64,000 nt of DNA from Dyella sp. GSA-30 (GCF_027924605.1 NZ_AP027042.1:1465524-1529523), one strand, 5' to 3'; numbered from the stretch's first letter, positions 1 to 9,433 are shown. Program-made: numbers and translations. The notes: generated by a model from the sequence alone, not told the origin.

Positions 1-1554
1 GCGCGCATCCGGCAGCGAGCGCAATGCCGGTACTTCCAAACGCGCTTGCGCCGCCAGGTCGAACGGCGAGGGCAGGCTCAAGGTGACCGCATCGTTGGGC
101 AGTCCCACCGCATCGGCAAAGCCACGGAAATTGCCGCCAGCGCTCAGCGTGGCCGAGGTCATGACCACGGCGCTGGCGTTGTCCCACAGAATGCTGCGCA
201 GCAGCCCGCCGGCGGAGACCGACGAGGCATGGCAGATCAGCTGTTGGTCGACACTCATGGTGACCCAGCGCGCGAGCGGCGGCGAGCCTTCGCGATCGTC
301 GCTCGACCACGCGCCCCAGGTACGCGCTTGGCGTTCGATGCGTTCCAGCGCCATGCCCAGCTCGCGCGAGATCGCTTCGTGCGTCGGGCCGCCTTCGGTC
401 ATTTCCAGGATCGTGCGGCGAACCGCGCCGATCCAGCGCTGCACTTCGCCGGTCAATAGCGACAGCATGCCTGCATGCGCCACCCACGACTCCGGGAGTT
501 GCCCGAGCGAGCCGCGATACATCGGTTCGTCGTCGTCCGGCGATGGCAGCCAGGCGAGGCGGATGTCTTTCTCCAGCTCTTCCAGCGCGTCGCTCAGCGC
601 CTGCAATTTTTCATCGCCGGCATCGAGCGACAGCTTGCCGATGACTTCCTTGTCCGCCAGCGAATAGGCCGCATGGATCTGCCGACCCAGCCGGCTCAAC
701 TGGCGTACGGCGATCTGCAGGTGCACATCGGCCGCACCGCGGTCGATCGCCTTGGCCGGCACATGATGGCCTTCGTCGAAGATATACAGCGTGTCGTCCG
801 GCTTGGGCAGGATCACGCCGCCAAAGCCGTCTTCCTCGCGCGGCATGGTCAGGTCGGCCAGCACCAGATCCTGGTTCGCGACGATGATCTCGGCATCGGC
901 CACCGCGCGGCGCGCAGCAAAAAACGGGCACACCATGAATTGTCCGCAGCGCCGGCCGGTGCAACCGCCGGCGCTGGTGGTGATCATCGGGCGGATAAAG
1001 TCACTGACCGGTTGCGGCGCGGTATCGATATCGCCGTTCCAGCTACCGTCGTCGTAAGCCGTACGCAGCTTGCTCAATGCCTGCTTGTCGCGTTCCTGCG
1101 GCGGCTTGGACCACAGCGCAAGATCGGCGTCGAAACCGGCCAGGCCCATCTGGCCGCTGTCGTTGACGCTGTTGGCGGCCATCAGCAGGTTGCGCGGACA
1201 CAGGTAGCGTCCACGACCCTTGGCCAGCGCCACCTTGGATTCGATGCCGAGCAATTTCAGATACAGCGGGATATCGCGCTGTACCAACTGCTCCTGCAAC
1301 GCGACCGTAGCCGTGGCGATCAGCAGCTTCTTTTTCTGCGCCCTGGCCACTTCCACGCCGGCAATCAGATAAGCCATCGATTTGCCGGTACCGGTCGGGG
1401 CCTCGATCACGGCGGCGCCCCCGGCTTCGGCCAGGGCCTTGGCGACCTCGGCGATCATCTTTCCCTGCGAAGCGCGCGCACGAAAGCCCGGCAACCCCTC
1501 TTTCAGGCGGGTATAGGCGGCGCGGATGGCTTCCTTGGTGTCGTCGGTCAGCAT
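1..1554 (-). CDS. dinG: ATP-dependent DNA helicase DinG (3' part missing at window edge)
   Basis: This is a superfamily 2 iron-sulfur helicase of the DinG/XPD type, which unwinds DNA 5' to 3' during repair and clears R-loops or other blocked structures. The 518 visible codons begin at an ATG (MLTDDTKEAI). A Walker A motif, EAPTGTGKS, lies at residues 51-59. Four cysteines expected to hold the Fe-S cluster follow: one in YLCPRN (about residue 119) and three in GCTGRRCGQFMVCP. A DEGH Walker B box (YIFDEGHHV) comes after them. The C-terminal helicase domain is partly present (MTSATLSAGG) and the gene runs off the left edge. A 10-bp hairpin with TACAAT in its loop sits about 57 nt upstream and could be part of the promoter. 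The family assignment is secure; the full length cannot be seen. Confidence 0.93.
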   Translation of the reverse strand, partial: MLTDDTKEAIRAAYTRLKEGLPGFRARASQGKMIAEVAKALAEAGGAAVIEAPTGTGKSMAYLIAGVEVARAQKKKLLIATATVALQEQLVQRDIPLYLKLLGIESKVALAKGRGRYLCPRNLLMAANSVNDSGQMGLAGFDADLALWSKPPQERDKQALSKLRTAYDDGSWNGDIDTAPQPVSDFIRPMITTSAGGCTGRRCGQFMVCPFFAARRAVADAEIIVANQDLVLADLTMPREEDGFGGVILPKPDDTLYIFDEGHHVPAKAIDRGAADVHLQIAVRQLSRLGRQIHAAYSLADKEVIGKLSLDAGDEKLQALSDALEELEKDIRLAWLPSPDDDEPMYRGSLGQLPESWVAHAGMLSLLTGEVQRWIGAVRRTILEMTEGGPTHEAISRELGMALERIERQARTWGAWSSDDREGSPPLARWVTMSVDQQLICHASSVSAGGLLRSILWDNASAVVMTSATLSAGGNFRGFADAVGLPNDAVTLSLPSPFDLAAQARLEVPALRSLPDAR

Positions 1555-1597
1555 GGGGTCGGGCAGTGGGGCAGGTCGCGCGCCCCGTAAACCGACG

Positions 1598-1626
1598 CGC
1601 CGACCGGTCATTGTAGCCGGTCGGCG
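1598..1626 (-). terminator. Perfect 10-bp inverted repeat between dsbA-like gene and dinG
   Basis: CGCCGACCGG (1598-1607) is the exact reverse complement of CCGGTCGGCG (1617-1626), with a 9-nt loop. It lies just downstream of the DsbA-like gene and upstream of dinG, both on the minus strand. There is no U-tract, so termination is only a possibility. On the minus strand the loop reads CTACAATGA, which contains a -10-like TACAAT for dinG, so the hairpin may instead overlap a promoter. Confidence 0.4.
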
Positions 1627-1648
1627 GTCCTGACCCGACAGAGATGGC

Positions 1649-2305
1649 TCAGGCGGTTTCCGCGGCGATCTTGCGCAGAGTCTGCTCGAACACTTCCGGC
1701 GGCTGGCCGCCCTGGATCAGATAGCGCTCGTTGATGATGATCGAGGGCACCGAATGGATGCCCTGCGACTGGTAGAACCGTTCCTTCTCGCGGACTTCGT
1801 CGGCATAGCGATTCTCGTCGAGCACCTGCCTGGCCTCTGCTTCGTCCAGGCCCACCGACGCGGCCGTACGCGCCAGCACATCACGCGCGCTCACATTCTC
1901 GCCCTGCGTGAAATACGCTTCGAGCAGCGCCTGCTTCAGGGCGGCCTGCTTGCCTTCCAGTTCGGCCCAGTGCAGCAACCGATGCGCATCGAAGGTGTTG
2001 TAGATGCGATCGCGCTTGTCCAGGTTGAAGGTAAAGCCCACCGCTGCACCGCGCTCGCGCAGCGCTTCCTGGTTCTGGGCGACCTGCGCCGGCGTGCTGC
2101 CGTACTTGTGCGCGATATGTTCAACGACGTTTTCGCCTTCGGGAACCATCTGCGGGTTCAGCTCGAACGGCTGGAAATGGATATCCGCGGTTATCTCACC
2201 GCCGAGCTTGTCCAGCGCAAGCTTTAACGAATTCAGGCCCACGGCGCACCAGGGGCAGACGACGTCGGAGACGTAGTCGATTTTGAGGGATTTGGCTTCG
2301 GACAT
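1649..2305 (-). CDS. DsbA family (FrnE-like) oxidoreductase
   Basis: This 218-residue thioredoxin-fold protein belongs to the FrnE branch of the DsbA family. These are cytoplasmic thiol-disulfide oxidoreductases or isomerases linked to polyketide biosynthesis or oxidative stress in different bacteria. The active-site CPWC motif lies at residues 18-21 (DVVCPWCAVG), followed by a helical insert and the C-terminal SVPSIIINERYLIQGG, which carries the cis-proline loop typical of the fold. No signal peptide is visible, so it should be cytoplasmic, unlike classical DsbA. It is transcribed alone, with hairpins on both sides. The substrate is unknown. Confidence 0.9.
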   Translation of the reverse strand: MSEAKSLKIDYVSDVVCPWCAVGLNSLKLALDKLGGEITADIHFQPFELNPQMVPEGENVVEHIAHKYGSTPAQVAQNQEALRERGAAVGFTFNLDKRDRIYNTFDAHRLLHWAELEGKQAALKQALLEAYFTQGENVSARDVLARTAASVGLDEAEARQVLDENRYADEVREKERFYQSQGIHSVPSIIINERYLIQGGQPPEVFEQTLRKIAAETA

Positions 2306-2359
2306 GGCAGTGCTCGCACGATGGGCTCTGCCGAAAATATGGGCGAAATGATGGGTATC

Positions 2360-2395
2360 AATAGCGAGGAAGGCCGATGAACCGGCCCTCCTCGC
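2360..2395 (-). terminator. Hairpin at the 3' end of the TonB-receptor gene
   Basis: GCGAGGAAGGCCG (2364-2376) pairs with CGGCCCTCCTCGC (2383-2395) over 13 bp with one mismatch and a 6-nt loop. It lies 11 nt past the stop codon of the receptor gene at 2407. The following minus-strand sequence (TATTGATA) has no good U-tract, so it may be a weak terminator or an mRNA-stabilising hairpin. Confidence 0.5.
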
Positions 2396-2406
2396 CTGTG
2401 TACAAC

Positions 2407-5319
2407 TTAAAACTTGTAGTTAAAGCCTGCGTAGTAAGCGCGGCCAATGGAGTCGTAAAGAGCGGACCCAAACCCTGTGCCAAACAGATTCACCGGTGGG
2501 TTGCGATCGAATACGTTCGTAATGCCGCCGTAGAGCTGCCAGCCGCCTTTGAAATCGTAGCTGGCACGAACGTCATTGAAGAATCCGGCGCCGGCGCGGA
2601 TAGGCGTGGTTTGCGTCGGGTTGGAGCGGTAGCTTTCGTTGTCCACGCGAAGCATCGAGGTGAAATAACGCATGTTCCAGTTGAACACCCAGTCATGGAC
2701 GCTGTAATTGGCGCTCAGTACGGCCTTCCATTTCGGATAGCCCAGTACGCCATTGTTCTGGTACACGATGTCCGGATTGTCCTGGAATGGACGCTGCGCA
2801 TAGGAAATGACACGAGTGGCATCCAGGCGCCAGCGCATGCTGCCTGGCCCTATGCCGTGCGTGTAGTACGCGCCAAAATCGATGCCTGACGTGCTCAGCG
2901 ACGAAATATTCTGATTCGTGGAACTGATGTACGTAAGTTCGTTGGTCGCCGGATCGCGCAATGCATTGCCGCAATAAACATTGCCGATGCCCCCTGGCGC
3001 ATCCACGCATTGCTCGGCGGTTGCCTGGCCGCTGGGGGCGGAAATAGCGTTGTTGAGCCTGATGTTCCAGTAGTCGGCGGAAAAGCCGAGGCGGTCGATG
3101 AATGAAGGCGTCAGCACGATGCCGGCGGTCCAGGTGCGTCCGACTTCCGGCTTGAGATCCGGGTTGCTTCCCGATACGCCGTTGATCGTGGCGGAATTGG
3201 AAGAAACCCAGCCCGCCGGTATGCCAAGCGCCTGGCAGTTGGCTGCGCGCACGGCGGGGTTCGGACCATTCCTAAGCTGTGGCGCGGAGCAGGGATCGGT
3301 GATGCTGAAGAAGTTCTGCGTTTGTCCGCTGTAAAGCTCTCCGATGTTGGGCGCGCGCACCGCGCTGGACATGGTGCCACGCAAACGTACCGAATCGCTG
3401 ATCGACCAATCCAGGCCCCAGCGCCAGGCTTTCGTGTGCCCGACGGTGCTGTAATCAGAGAAGCGCACGGCAGCGTCGAATGTCAGGTTCTGGGCAAACG
3501 GACGACCGGCAAGCAACGGCAGCGCGGTTTCGATGTAGCCTTCCTTGACGTCATAAGCGCCACCGGATGACGGAATCGCATTGAGAAAAGTCAGGCCCTG
3601 AACGTCAAGCGGGTCCGTATTCTGGCGGCTCGTCTCGCGGCGAAATTCCACGCCGGCCGCGATGCTTGCGGAGCCGGCATCTCCAGGCATCTGGAACAGG
3701 TTGTTGTTGACGATGCTGCCGCCACCGACAAACTGGGTCAGCTTCGACTTCGTGGTGGTAGTGGTGTTGAACCACTGGGCCGCTTGCGGGTTGATCGCGC
3801 CTGCACCGAAGATGCTGGTAGGCACGCAGCCTCCGCCGAGCGCAATGGGATTGAGCACGTCACCGGTATTGGGGTTGATGGAGTTGGGGTCGAGCGATGA
3901 TCGGCAAACGATACTTCCGTTGGCGTCCCTGACCGCATCGATGGACGCGTAGAAGCGATCGTTGATGCGATTGTTGAGGTTATAGCGTGTTTCGCGCGTT
4001 TCGCCGTAATTGAGCGAAGCGTCGTACTGCCAGTCACCGGTGATGGTTCCGTTCGCGCCGATGACGGTACGGAAAGTATCGCGGGTCGTATCTTCCCCGC
4101 GGCGGCCGGCGTCGGTGTCGAATCGCGACACATTGATGCTGTCCAGGCCGTTGGCATCCATGAGTGCGGCAAGACTCGGTGAGATGAATGCATTGTCGCG
4201 GGTAATGACATATGCGCTACCGCCGCTGCCGAACGCCGGCTGGCGGTATGCCTTGACGTTCGCGTGGTTGTAGGTGCCCTCGAAATAGAGGTGTTGTTCG
4301 GGCGTGATGTCGAAGCCGCCAACGGCGCTTACCGTCGTGCGACCGAACTGCGGCTGCAGCAGTTGAACTTGATTGACATCCAGGCGGTCGCAGTCGGTGC
4401 ATCGTCCGCTGGTGTCGTAAAGACCACCGAATCGCTGTTGGCGCACGCTTCCATCAGGGTTGAACACATAACGCTGATGGATGTCGGTGGCCCTGCCCAA
4501 AGAGAATGTGCCGCCTTCGGTAATACTGTAGCTGCCAGCGTTGGGATAAAGCACCGAATCGGTCGGGCCACCGGGTGTCTGTATCGTCGAATACGATTTA
4601 TTGCCAAAACGGTCGCCGAATTCGAGCGAGCTTTGCTCACTATGTTCGACCGAAAAGGCAATATTGCCGCGGTTCTGAGCGAAGTTCATGCCGCCGGTCA
4701 GGGACACCAGGCCTTTGTTGAAGCCGCCATGCTCGGAGGTGCCGTACTGCACGTTGAGCTGGGCGCCGGTGTAGTCCTTCTTGAGGATGAAGTTCACCAC
4801 GCCGGTGACCGCGTCGGCGCCATAGACCGCCGATGCGCCACCCGTGATGATTTCCACGCGTTCGATCCAGTTCGCGGGAATCATGTTCACGTCGACAGCC
4901 GTGCTGCCGGCGCTTCCTCCAATGAAGCGACGTCCATTGACCAGCACCAGGGTGCGGTCCGGTCCGAGGTTACGCAAATCTTGCAAGCTCAGTCCGGCCG
5001 TCCCGATGTATTGGGTCGAGTTGCCCATGGTGAAAGACGTAGCCAACTGCGGCAGCGTCGTGAGCACATCGCCGACATTCACTGCGCCAGTAGCTTTGAT
5101 ATCGGCTGCGGAAATGACGCTGACCGGCGTGGGCGACACGATATTCGGATTGGAGATGCGCGAGCCGGTGACGGTGATTGCCTGCAGCTCGGTCGTCTTC
5201 TTCGAATTTTCGCCATCACCTGCTGCCTCTTGCGCAAAGCCGGCGGTATTGCCCAGGGCTGCCATGCACGCGAAGGCCAGGACATTGCGGGTCTGGATAC
5301 AGGCTCCAATGAGTTTCAA
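2407..5319 (-). CDS. TonB-dependent outer-membrane receptor
   Basis: This is a large TonB-dependent receptor of about 970 residues. It forms a gated beta-barrel in the outer membrane for energised uptake of a substrate. After an N-terminal signal region comes the plug domain, starting at the TonB-box-like ITVTGSRIS. It contains typical motifs (VNGRRFIGGS, VYGADAVTGVVNFILKK) found in the oligopeptide/sugar receptor group of Xanthomonadales and Caulobacter. The barrel ends with the aromatic residue of YYAGFNYKF. An in-frame GTG at 5343 would add 8 residues. I prefer the TTG at 5319, because AGGGAG lies 6 nt before it and the protein then begins with a better signal peptide (MKLIGACIQTRNVLAF). 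It is isolated from transport or degradation genes, so the substrate cannot be inferred. Confidence 0.88.
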   Translation of the reverse strand: MKLIGACIQTRNVLAFACMAALGNTAGFAQEAAGDGENSKKTTELQAITVTGSRISNPNIVSPTPVSVISAADIKATGAVNVGDVLTTLPQLATSFTMGNSTQYIGTAGLSLQDLRNLGPDRTLVLVNGRRFIGGSAGSTAVDVNMIPANWIERVEIITGGASAVYGADAVTGVVNFILKKDYTGAQLNVQYGTSEHGGFNKGLVSLTGGMNFAQNRGNIAFSVEHSEQSSLEFGDRFGNKSYSTIQTPGGPTDSVLYPNAGSYSITEGGTFSLGRATDIHQRYVFNPDGSVRQQRFGGLYDTSGRCTDCDRLDVNQVQLLQPQFGRTTVSAVGGFDITPEQHLYFEGTYNHANVKAYRQPAFGSGGSAYVITRDNAFISPSLAALMDANGLDSINVSRFDTDAGRRGEDTTRDTFRTVIGANGTITGDWQYDASLNYGETRETRYNLNNRINDRFYASIDAVRDANGSIVCRSSLDPNSINPNTGDVLNPIALGGGCVPTSIFGAGAINPQAAQWFNTTTTTKSKLTQFVGGGSIVNNNLFQMPGDAGSASIAAGVEFRRETSRQNTDPLDVQGLTFLNAIPSSGGAYDVKEGYIETALPLLAGRPFAQNLTFDAAVRFSDYSTVGHTKAWRWGLDWSISDSVRLRGTMSSAVRAPNIGELYSGQTQNFFSITDPCSAPQLRNGPNPAVRAANCQALGIPAGWVSSNSATINGVSGSNPDLKPEVGRTWTAGIVLTPSFIDRLGFSADYWNIRLNNAISAPSGQATAEQCVDAPGGIGNVYCGNALRDPATNELTYISSTNQNISSLSTSGIDFGAYYTHGIGPGSMRWRLDATRVISYAQRPFQDNPDIVYQNNGVLGYPKWKAVLSANYSVHDWVFNWNMRYFTSMLRVDNESYRSNPTQTTPIRAGAGFFNDVRASYDFKGGWQLYGGITNVFDRNPPVNLFGTGFGSALYDSIGRAYYAGFNYKF

Positions 5320-5537
5320 CTTGTTCTCCCTAGAAAATGACACCAGACGCCAGATCTGGCTGACTGCATCGTCGATGTGCAGATGCTTGGCATTCGGATG
5401 CCAACGAAAACGATCGGGTGGTCAGTAGGCTGCTAACAGATCGTTAACGGAGAAATAGCTGAGAAATAGCGCAGGGAGCAATCGAATAAATCCGAAAAAC
5501 CAGGCGGTACATTTATCGCGGGGAACTTACGGCGCCG

Positions 5538-5575
5538 TGCATAAAAAAACGCTGCCCAAGGGCAGCGTTCGTCTG
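5538..5575 (-). terminator. Rho-independent terminator of the MFS/DUF1993 operon
   Basis: On the minus strand the stem AACGCTGCCC / GGGCAGCGTT closes a small TT-containing loop and is followed directly by a run of T (GTTTTTTTATG). It sits about 25 nt after the stop codon of the DUF1993 gene. This is a textbook intrinsic terminator. Confidence 0.88.
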
Positions 5576-5596
5576 TAGCTGAATTGTCGGTAAGGC

Positions 5597-6103
5597 TTAC
5601 GCCTTGCCGATGAAATCACTCTTGCCAAGATCCGCGCCTGCTACACGCAAGATCGCATACGCGGTCGTACAGTGGAAAAACAGATTCGGCAACACGAAGT
5701 GCAGCAGGTAGGCGTCGCCCTCGAAAGTCTGGTCGCCATTGCGCGTCTTGATAGTGACCTGGCGGGTTTCGCTGCCGTCGACCTGTTCGGGCTTGAACGT
5801 CTTGATGTAATCGATGGCGCGCTCGATGCGTGCCTGCAGCTGTTCGAAGGTGGTTTCGTTGTCTTCGAATTTCAGCAGCTCGGCGCCGGCAAGGCGGGCG
5901 ACGCCATTCTTGGCCATGTCGGTGGCGATCTGAACCTGGCGGGCCAGCGGCAACATGTCGGGGATCAGGCGCGTCTGCAGGATCACGTCTTCGCTCACGC
6001 TGCGCGCACTCGTGTGTGCCTCACCCTTTTTCAACACATGGCTGAGGTTGGTGAGCGCGCGCAGGAAGACGGGAACGGACGCTTGGTACATCGATAAGGT
6101 CAT
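5597..6103 (-). CDS. DUF1993 family protein
   Basis: This 168-residue protein of the DUF1993 family has no established function; the family is thought to have a DinB-like four-helix bundle. It starts MTLSMYQASVPVFLRALTNL and contains the characteristic middle part (RLIPDMLPLARQVQIATDMAKN) and C-terminal part (FVLPNLFFHCTTAYAILR). The open frame continues upstream, but the start is fixed by the ATGA overlap with the stop codon of the upstream MFS gene, with CGGAG as ribosome site. The two genes are therefore co-transcribed and probably translationally coupled. An intrinsic terminator follows. Confidence 0.85.
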   Translation of the reverse strand: MTLSMYQASVPVFLRALTNLSHVLKKGEAHTSARSVSEDVILQTRLIPDMLPLARQVQIATDMAKNGVARLAGAELLKFEDNETTFEQLQARIERAIDYIKTFKPEQVDGSETRQVTIKTRNGDQTFEGDAYLLHFVLPNLFFHCTTAYAILRVAGADLGKSDFIGKA

Positions 6104-7395
6104 GGGTGTGGCTCCGAAGGAGGCAGGGGTGGAATAGGTAAGGGCAGTGGGGCAACGTGGTCGTGATGGCGTGTGGCACGCAGTGCGATGAAGGTACCGA
6201 TCACCAGCAGCACCGCGGCGAATACAAAAGCCAGCCCAGGCAGGTGCAGCGGCGTGCTCGGGCCGATCGAGAAGGCGAAGACCTGGGCGAACAGATAGGG
6301 GCCGAAGATGCCGGCGAAGCTGCCCAGGCTGGTAACGGCGCCTTGCAGGCGGCCTTGCTCGGTGGGGTCGACCTGGCGCGTCATGATTGCCTGTACCGGC
6401 GGCCCGGAAAGGCTCCACAGCGCAAGCAGCGGAATGCCGATCAGAAAGACCCAGCCGTGGGTCGCAAAACCCATGAAGGCAAAGGCGACGATGCCGCAAA
6501 GCATGCCAGCCACCAGCACGCGCCGTTCGCCGAAGCGCGCGGTCAGGCGGCCGGTCAGCATGGTCTGCACGGTGCCGTCGCAGAGGCCGACCAGCATCAG
6601 CACATAGCCGACGGCCTTCGGGCCCCAGTCGTAGCGATACTGCGCATACAGCACGAAGGTGGTCTGCAGGACGTAGTGCGCCAGATACACCAGGAACATC
6701 ACGATCGCCATGCGCAGCAGCAGCGGATGGCGGGCGAGAAATTTCATCGCGCCGATCGGGTGCGCGCTATGCACCTCGAAGCGCGCGGTACGGCGTTCCT
6801 TGGGCAGCGATTCGGGCAGCACAAAAAAGCCGTAGAGGAAATTGCACATGGCCAGCCCGCCAGCGACCCAGAACGGCAGGCGCAGCGATACTTCGCCCAA
6901 CCAGCCGCCCAGGACGGGGCCCAGGATAAAGCCCAGGCCGAAGGCGCCGCCGAGCATGCCGTAAGCCTTCGCGCGATTTTCCGGCGGGGTGATGTCGGCG
7001 ATATAGGCGTTGGCGGTCGTAAAGCTGGCCGCCGTCATGCCGAGCAGGATGCGTGCGGCAAACAGCAGCCACAGGGTGGGCGCGAGCGCCAGCACGAGAA
7101 AATCGAGAGCCAGGCCCAGGTTGGAGATCAGGATGACCGGGCGACGCCCGAAGCGGTCGCTGAGCGCACCCTGGATCGGCGAGGAGCCGAACTGCACCAG
7201 GGCGAACACCGCGCCGAAGACGCCGACCCACCAGGCGGCGTCGGCAATCCCGCCGCCGGCCAGTTGCTCGATCAGGTGCGGCAGCACCGGAATGATGATG
7301 CCGAACGCCAGCATGTCCAGCACGACCGTGACGAAAATAAATGCGACGGCGGCGTGGCGGCGTGATCCAGCGAGATGAGGTGTGGGGTGTTCCAT
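6100..7395 (-). CDS. MFS drug exporter of the TetA (TCR) type
   Basis: This 431-residue inner-membrane transporter of the major facilitator superfamily has about 12 hydrophobic segments. It has the TetA-like signature in loop 2-3 (GALSDRFGRRPVILIS) and the motif GPVLGGWLGEVS in segment 5, typical of drug:proton antiporters. Proteins like this export tetracycline-like or other small molecules, but close homologues in environmental bacteria are often not resistance determinants. The frame is open further upstream; I chose the ATG giving MEHPTPHLAG because it lies close to the first membrane segment. It overlaps the DUF1993 gene by 4 nt (ATGA). Confidence 0.85.
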   Translation of the reverse strand: MEHPTPHLAGSRRHAAVAFIFVTVVLDMLAFGIIIPVLPHLIEQLAGGGIADAAWWVGVFGAVFALVQFGSSPIQGALSDRFGRRPVILISNLGLALDFLVLALAPTLWLLFAARILLGMTAASFTTANAYIADITPPENRAKAYGMLGGAFGLGFILGPVLGGWLGEVSLRLPFWVAGGLAMCNFLYGFFVLPESLPKERRTARFEVHSAHPIGAMKFLARHPLLLRMAIVMFLVYLAHYVLQTTFVLYAQYRYDWGPKAVGYVLMLVGLCDGTVQTMLTGRLTARFGERRVLVAGMLCGIVAFAFMGFATHGWVFLIGIPLLALWSLSGPPVQAIMTRQVDPTEQGRLQGAVTSLGSFAGIFGPYLFAQVFAFSIGPSTPLHLPGLAFVFAAVLLVIGTFIALRATRHHDHVAPLPLPIPPLPPSEPHP

Positions 7396-7492
7396 GAAGC
7401 CGGCGAAAGTGGGCAATGGATGCGCACGATAGCGCAAACCACGCGTCGGGATGACGACACAGACCCGGCCGGCCTCATCGGCAGCAGGCAAG

Positions 7493-7831
7493 TCAGCCCT
7501 GTGGCGGGGCCGCCAGCTCCTTGGCGTTCAAGTAGCCATCGTGATTGCGATCGAGCTTGTGGAACTGGCGACGCAGATTGTCCTGGTAACTTTGCAAGGT
7601 CACGGGCTTGCCGTGGCCACCGGGTAGTTCGTCAACCTCCAGTACGCCGTCGCCATTGCTGTCCATGCGGCGAAAGCCCGCGCTCATATAGTCGACGTAT
7701 TCGGCTTCGCTGATCTTGCCGTCGCCGTTGCTGTCCATCATGCGCAGATAGTCGGCGGGCGTGCGGGGGAAATCCTGCGCCATCGCAAACAGCGGCAGGC
7801 AAGCCGCGGCGATAGCGACAAGGCGGCGCAT
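7493..7831 (-). CDS. Exported EF-hand calcium-binding protein
   Basis: This 112-residue protein has a Sec signal peptide ([18 protein letters not shown], cleavage before QDFP) followed by three EF-hand loops: DSNGDGKISEAEY, DSNGDGVLEVDEL and DRNHDGYLNAKEL. Each has the D-x-D/N-x-D-G calcium-ligand pattern. It is therefore likely a small periplasmic calcium-binding protein. The start codon shares one base with the stop codon of folE (TGATG), so the two are co-transcribed, although no functional link to folate synthesis is known. The role may be calcium buffering or sensing. Confidence 0.85.
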   Translation of the reverse strand: MRRLVAIAAACLPLFAMAQDFPRTPADYLRMMDSNGDGKISEAEYVDYMSAGFRRMDSNGDGVLEVDELPGGHGKPVTLQSYQDNLRRQFHKLDRNHDGYLNAKELAAPPQG

Positions 7832-8430
7832 CAGCGGCCGCCGTGGATGCCGATGAATTGCAGAAACTCCGCGCGCGTACGCGCATCGTCGCGGAACGCG
7901 CCGAGCATCTGGCTGGTCACCATCGATACGCCGCGCTTGTGGACGCCACGGGTGGTCATGCATTCGTGGCTGGCGTCGACTACCACCGCCACGCCGGCAG
8001 GGTGCAGGTTTTCCTGGATGCACTGGGCGATCTGTGCGGTGAGCTTCTCCTGCACCTGGAAACGGCGTGCGAAGGCATCGACCACGCGTGCCAGCTTGCT
8101 GATGCCGACCACGCGGTTGGTCGGCAGGTAACCGACGTGTGCACGGCCGATGATCGGCGCCATGTGATGCTCGCAATGGCTCTCGAACTCGATGTCGCGC
8201 AGCACCACCATTTCGTCGTAACCGGCCACTTCTTCGAAGGTGCGGCGCAGGTACTCGCCCGGATCCACCTGGTAACCGCTGAACCAGTCGCGATAGGCCT
8301 TGACGACACGCTTGGGCGTGTCGAGCAGGCCTTCGCGGGCAGGGTCTTCGCCGGACCAGCGCAGCAGGATACGAACAGCCTCTTCGGCTTGTTCGCGGGT
8401 GACGTCGTTGGGTCCGGGGGAGTCGCTCAT
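7831..8430 (-). CDS. folE: GTP cyclohydrolase I
   Basis: FolE converts GTP to 7,8-dihydroneopterin triphosphate, the first step of tetrahydrofolate synthesis, in the cytoplasm. The 199-residue length is normal. The zinc- and substrate-binding motifs are intact: [22 protein letters not shown] in the middle (zinc-ligand Cys and His) and [11 protein letters not shown] near the C-terminus (second zinc Cys). An ordinary ATG start is used. The downstream EF-hand gene overlaps by one base. Confidence 0.97.
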   Translation of the reverse strand: MSDSPGPNDVTREQAEEAVRILLRWSGEDPAREGLLDTPKRVVKAYRDWFSGYQVDPGEYLRRTFEEVAGYDEMVVLRDIEFESHCEHHMAPIIGRAHVGYLPTNRVVGISKLARVVDAFARRFQVQEKLTAQIAQCIQENLHPAGVAVVVDASHECMTTRGVHKRGVSMVTSQMLGAFRDDARTRAEFLQFIGIHGGR

Positions 8431-8512
8431 GCGTGGGGTCCGATACGTGCAAATTCAGCCAAGTGTAGCGCCGCTGCGCCGTCGGGACACGCTGGAGGCG
8501 ACTCCACGGTTT

Positions 8513-9367
8513 TCAAGGATCGGGCGCGTAGTGGCCCGGGAATGCCTGTGGTGTATGCACCGGCGCTGGCGGCAGGATGCCTCTTGCCACCAGGCGTGCT
8601 CGCGTGTCGTAGTAGATCGTGACCACTTCGTCCGGGCTATCGGAGGCGCGTTGGAAGTCCACCGTACGTACCACCGAGTCTTCGCGCTCGCCATGGCCCG
8701 TACCCAGCGGGCCGCCGGCATCTGCGCCGGCGCGTTGCCGCATCGGAGCGTCCTGGGCCTGGGCGACTTGGGACTCGACGATCGACGGTGCGGGCATCGC
8801 CTGGCTCATGGGTGCCGCCTCGGGCATGGCTTGCGCCACCTTGGGCGCCGGCTGCAGGCGTTCGCGCACGATCGCCTGCGGCTGGGGCTCGGCTCTATAC
8901 GCGTCCTCCTGCTCGACCGCTATCCGCTCGCGAAACACCGCTACGCCGATCACGCCGACATTGTCGGGCCGCCCGGTCAGCGCGGCGTAGCTGTGTCCGA
9001 GGTCGGTGAACAGAAAGTCGGCGACCTGCTGCTCGCTCTTGCGCCAGCCCAGCACGGAAAAGTGGCGATACGCATCCAGCGCATAACCTGGCTGTGACCA
9101 CTGCGCGGTATCGCCGGAGATCGCATTGACGCCATCGACCGAGACGACACCCAGCAAGCGCGTGTTCCGTTGATTCTGCAGATCGACACGATAGCGATGG
9201 CCGGGTTCGCCCACCACGTAATACTGGCCATGAAAACGAATGACCGGCAGTTGCATGCCGGTATCGCGATCGATCACGTTCACGTCGATCAGACGCCCTA
9301 CGGCATGCGCATCGACAGCCCATCCCAGGCCGGCCAGGACGGCCAGCGCCAACCACATCGGTTTCAT
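8513..9367 (-). CDS. Exported hypothetical protein
   Basis: This 284-residue protein is not a family I recognise. It has a clear Sec signal peptide (MKPMWLALAVLAGLGWAVDAHA). The first mature half looks like a compact beta-rich domain (LIDVNVIDRDTGMQLPVIRFHGQYYVVGEPGHRYRV is the first stretch) that mentions no catalytic motif. The second half, from about residue 150, is rich in Gln, Ala, Pro and Met and looks disordered. A ribosome site (GCGGAG) lies 8 nt before the ATG. It is probably periplasmic or surface-linked. It stands alone between folE and rmuC. Confidence 0.7.
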   Translation of the reverse strand: MKPMWLALAVLAGLGWAVDAHAVGRLIDVNVIDRDTGMQLPVIRFHGQYYVVGEPGHRYRVDLQNQRNTRLLGVVSVDGVNAISGDTAQWSQPGYALDAYRHFSVLGWRKSEQQVADFLFTDLGHSYAALTGRPDNVGVIGVAVFRERIAVEQEDAYRAEPQPQAIVRERLQPAPKVAQAMPEAAPMSQAMPAPSIVESQVAQAQDAPMRQRAGADAGGPLGTGHGEREDSVVRTVDFQRASDSPDEVVTIYYDTRARLVARGILPPAPVHTPQAFPGHYAPDP

Positions 9368-9433
9368 AAGACGACTCCGCCAGGCATCCGGCTTGGATGC
9401 GGGGGATGGAACGTGGGCGTTATCGTCGTGGGG

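Noticed and set aside
475-1590. 371-codon plus-strand frame over dinG
   Set aside because: The minus strand shows the full set of DinG helicase and Fe-S motifs.
6100-7395. MFS pump as an acquired tetracycline resistance gene
   Set aside because: TetA-like motifs are shared by many chromosomal pumps; no mobile element or regulator tetR is next to it.
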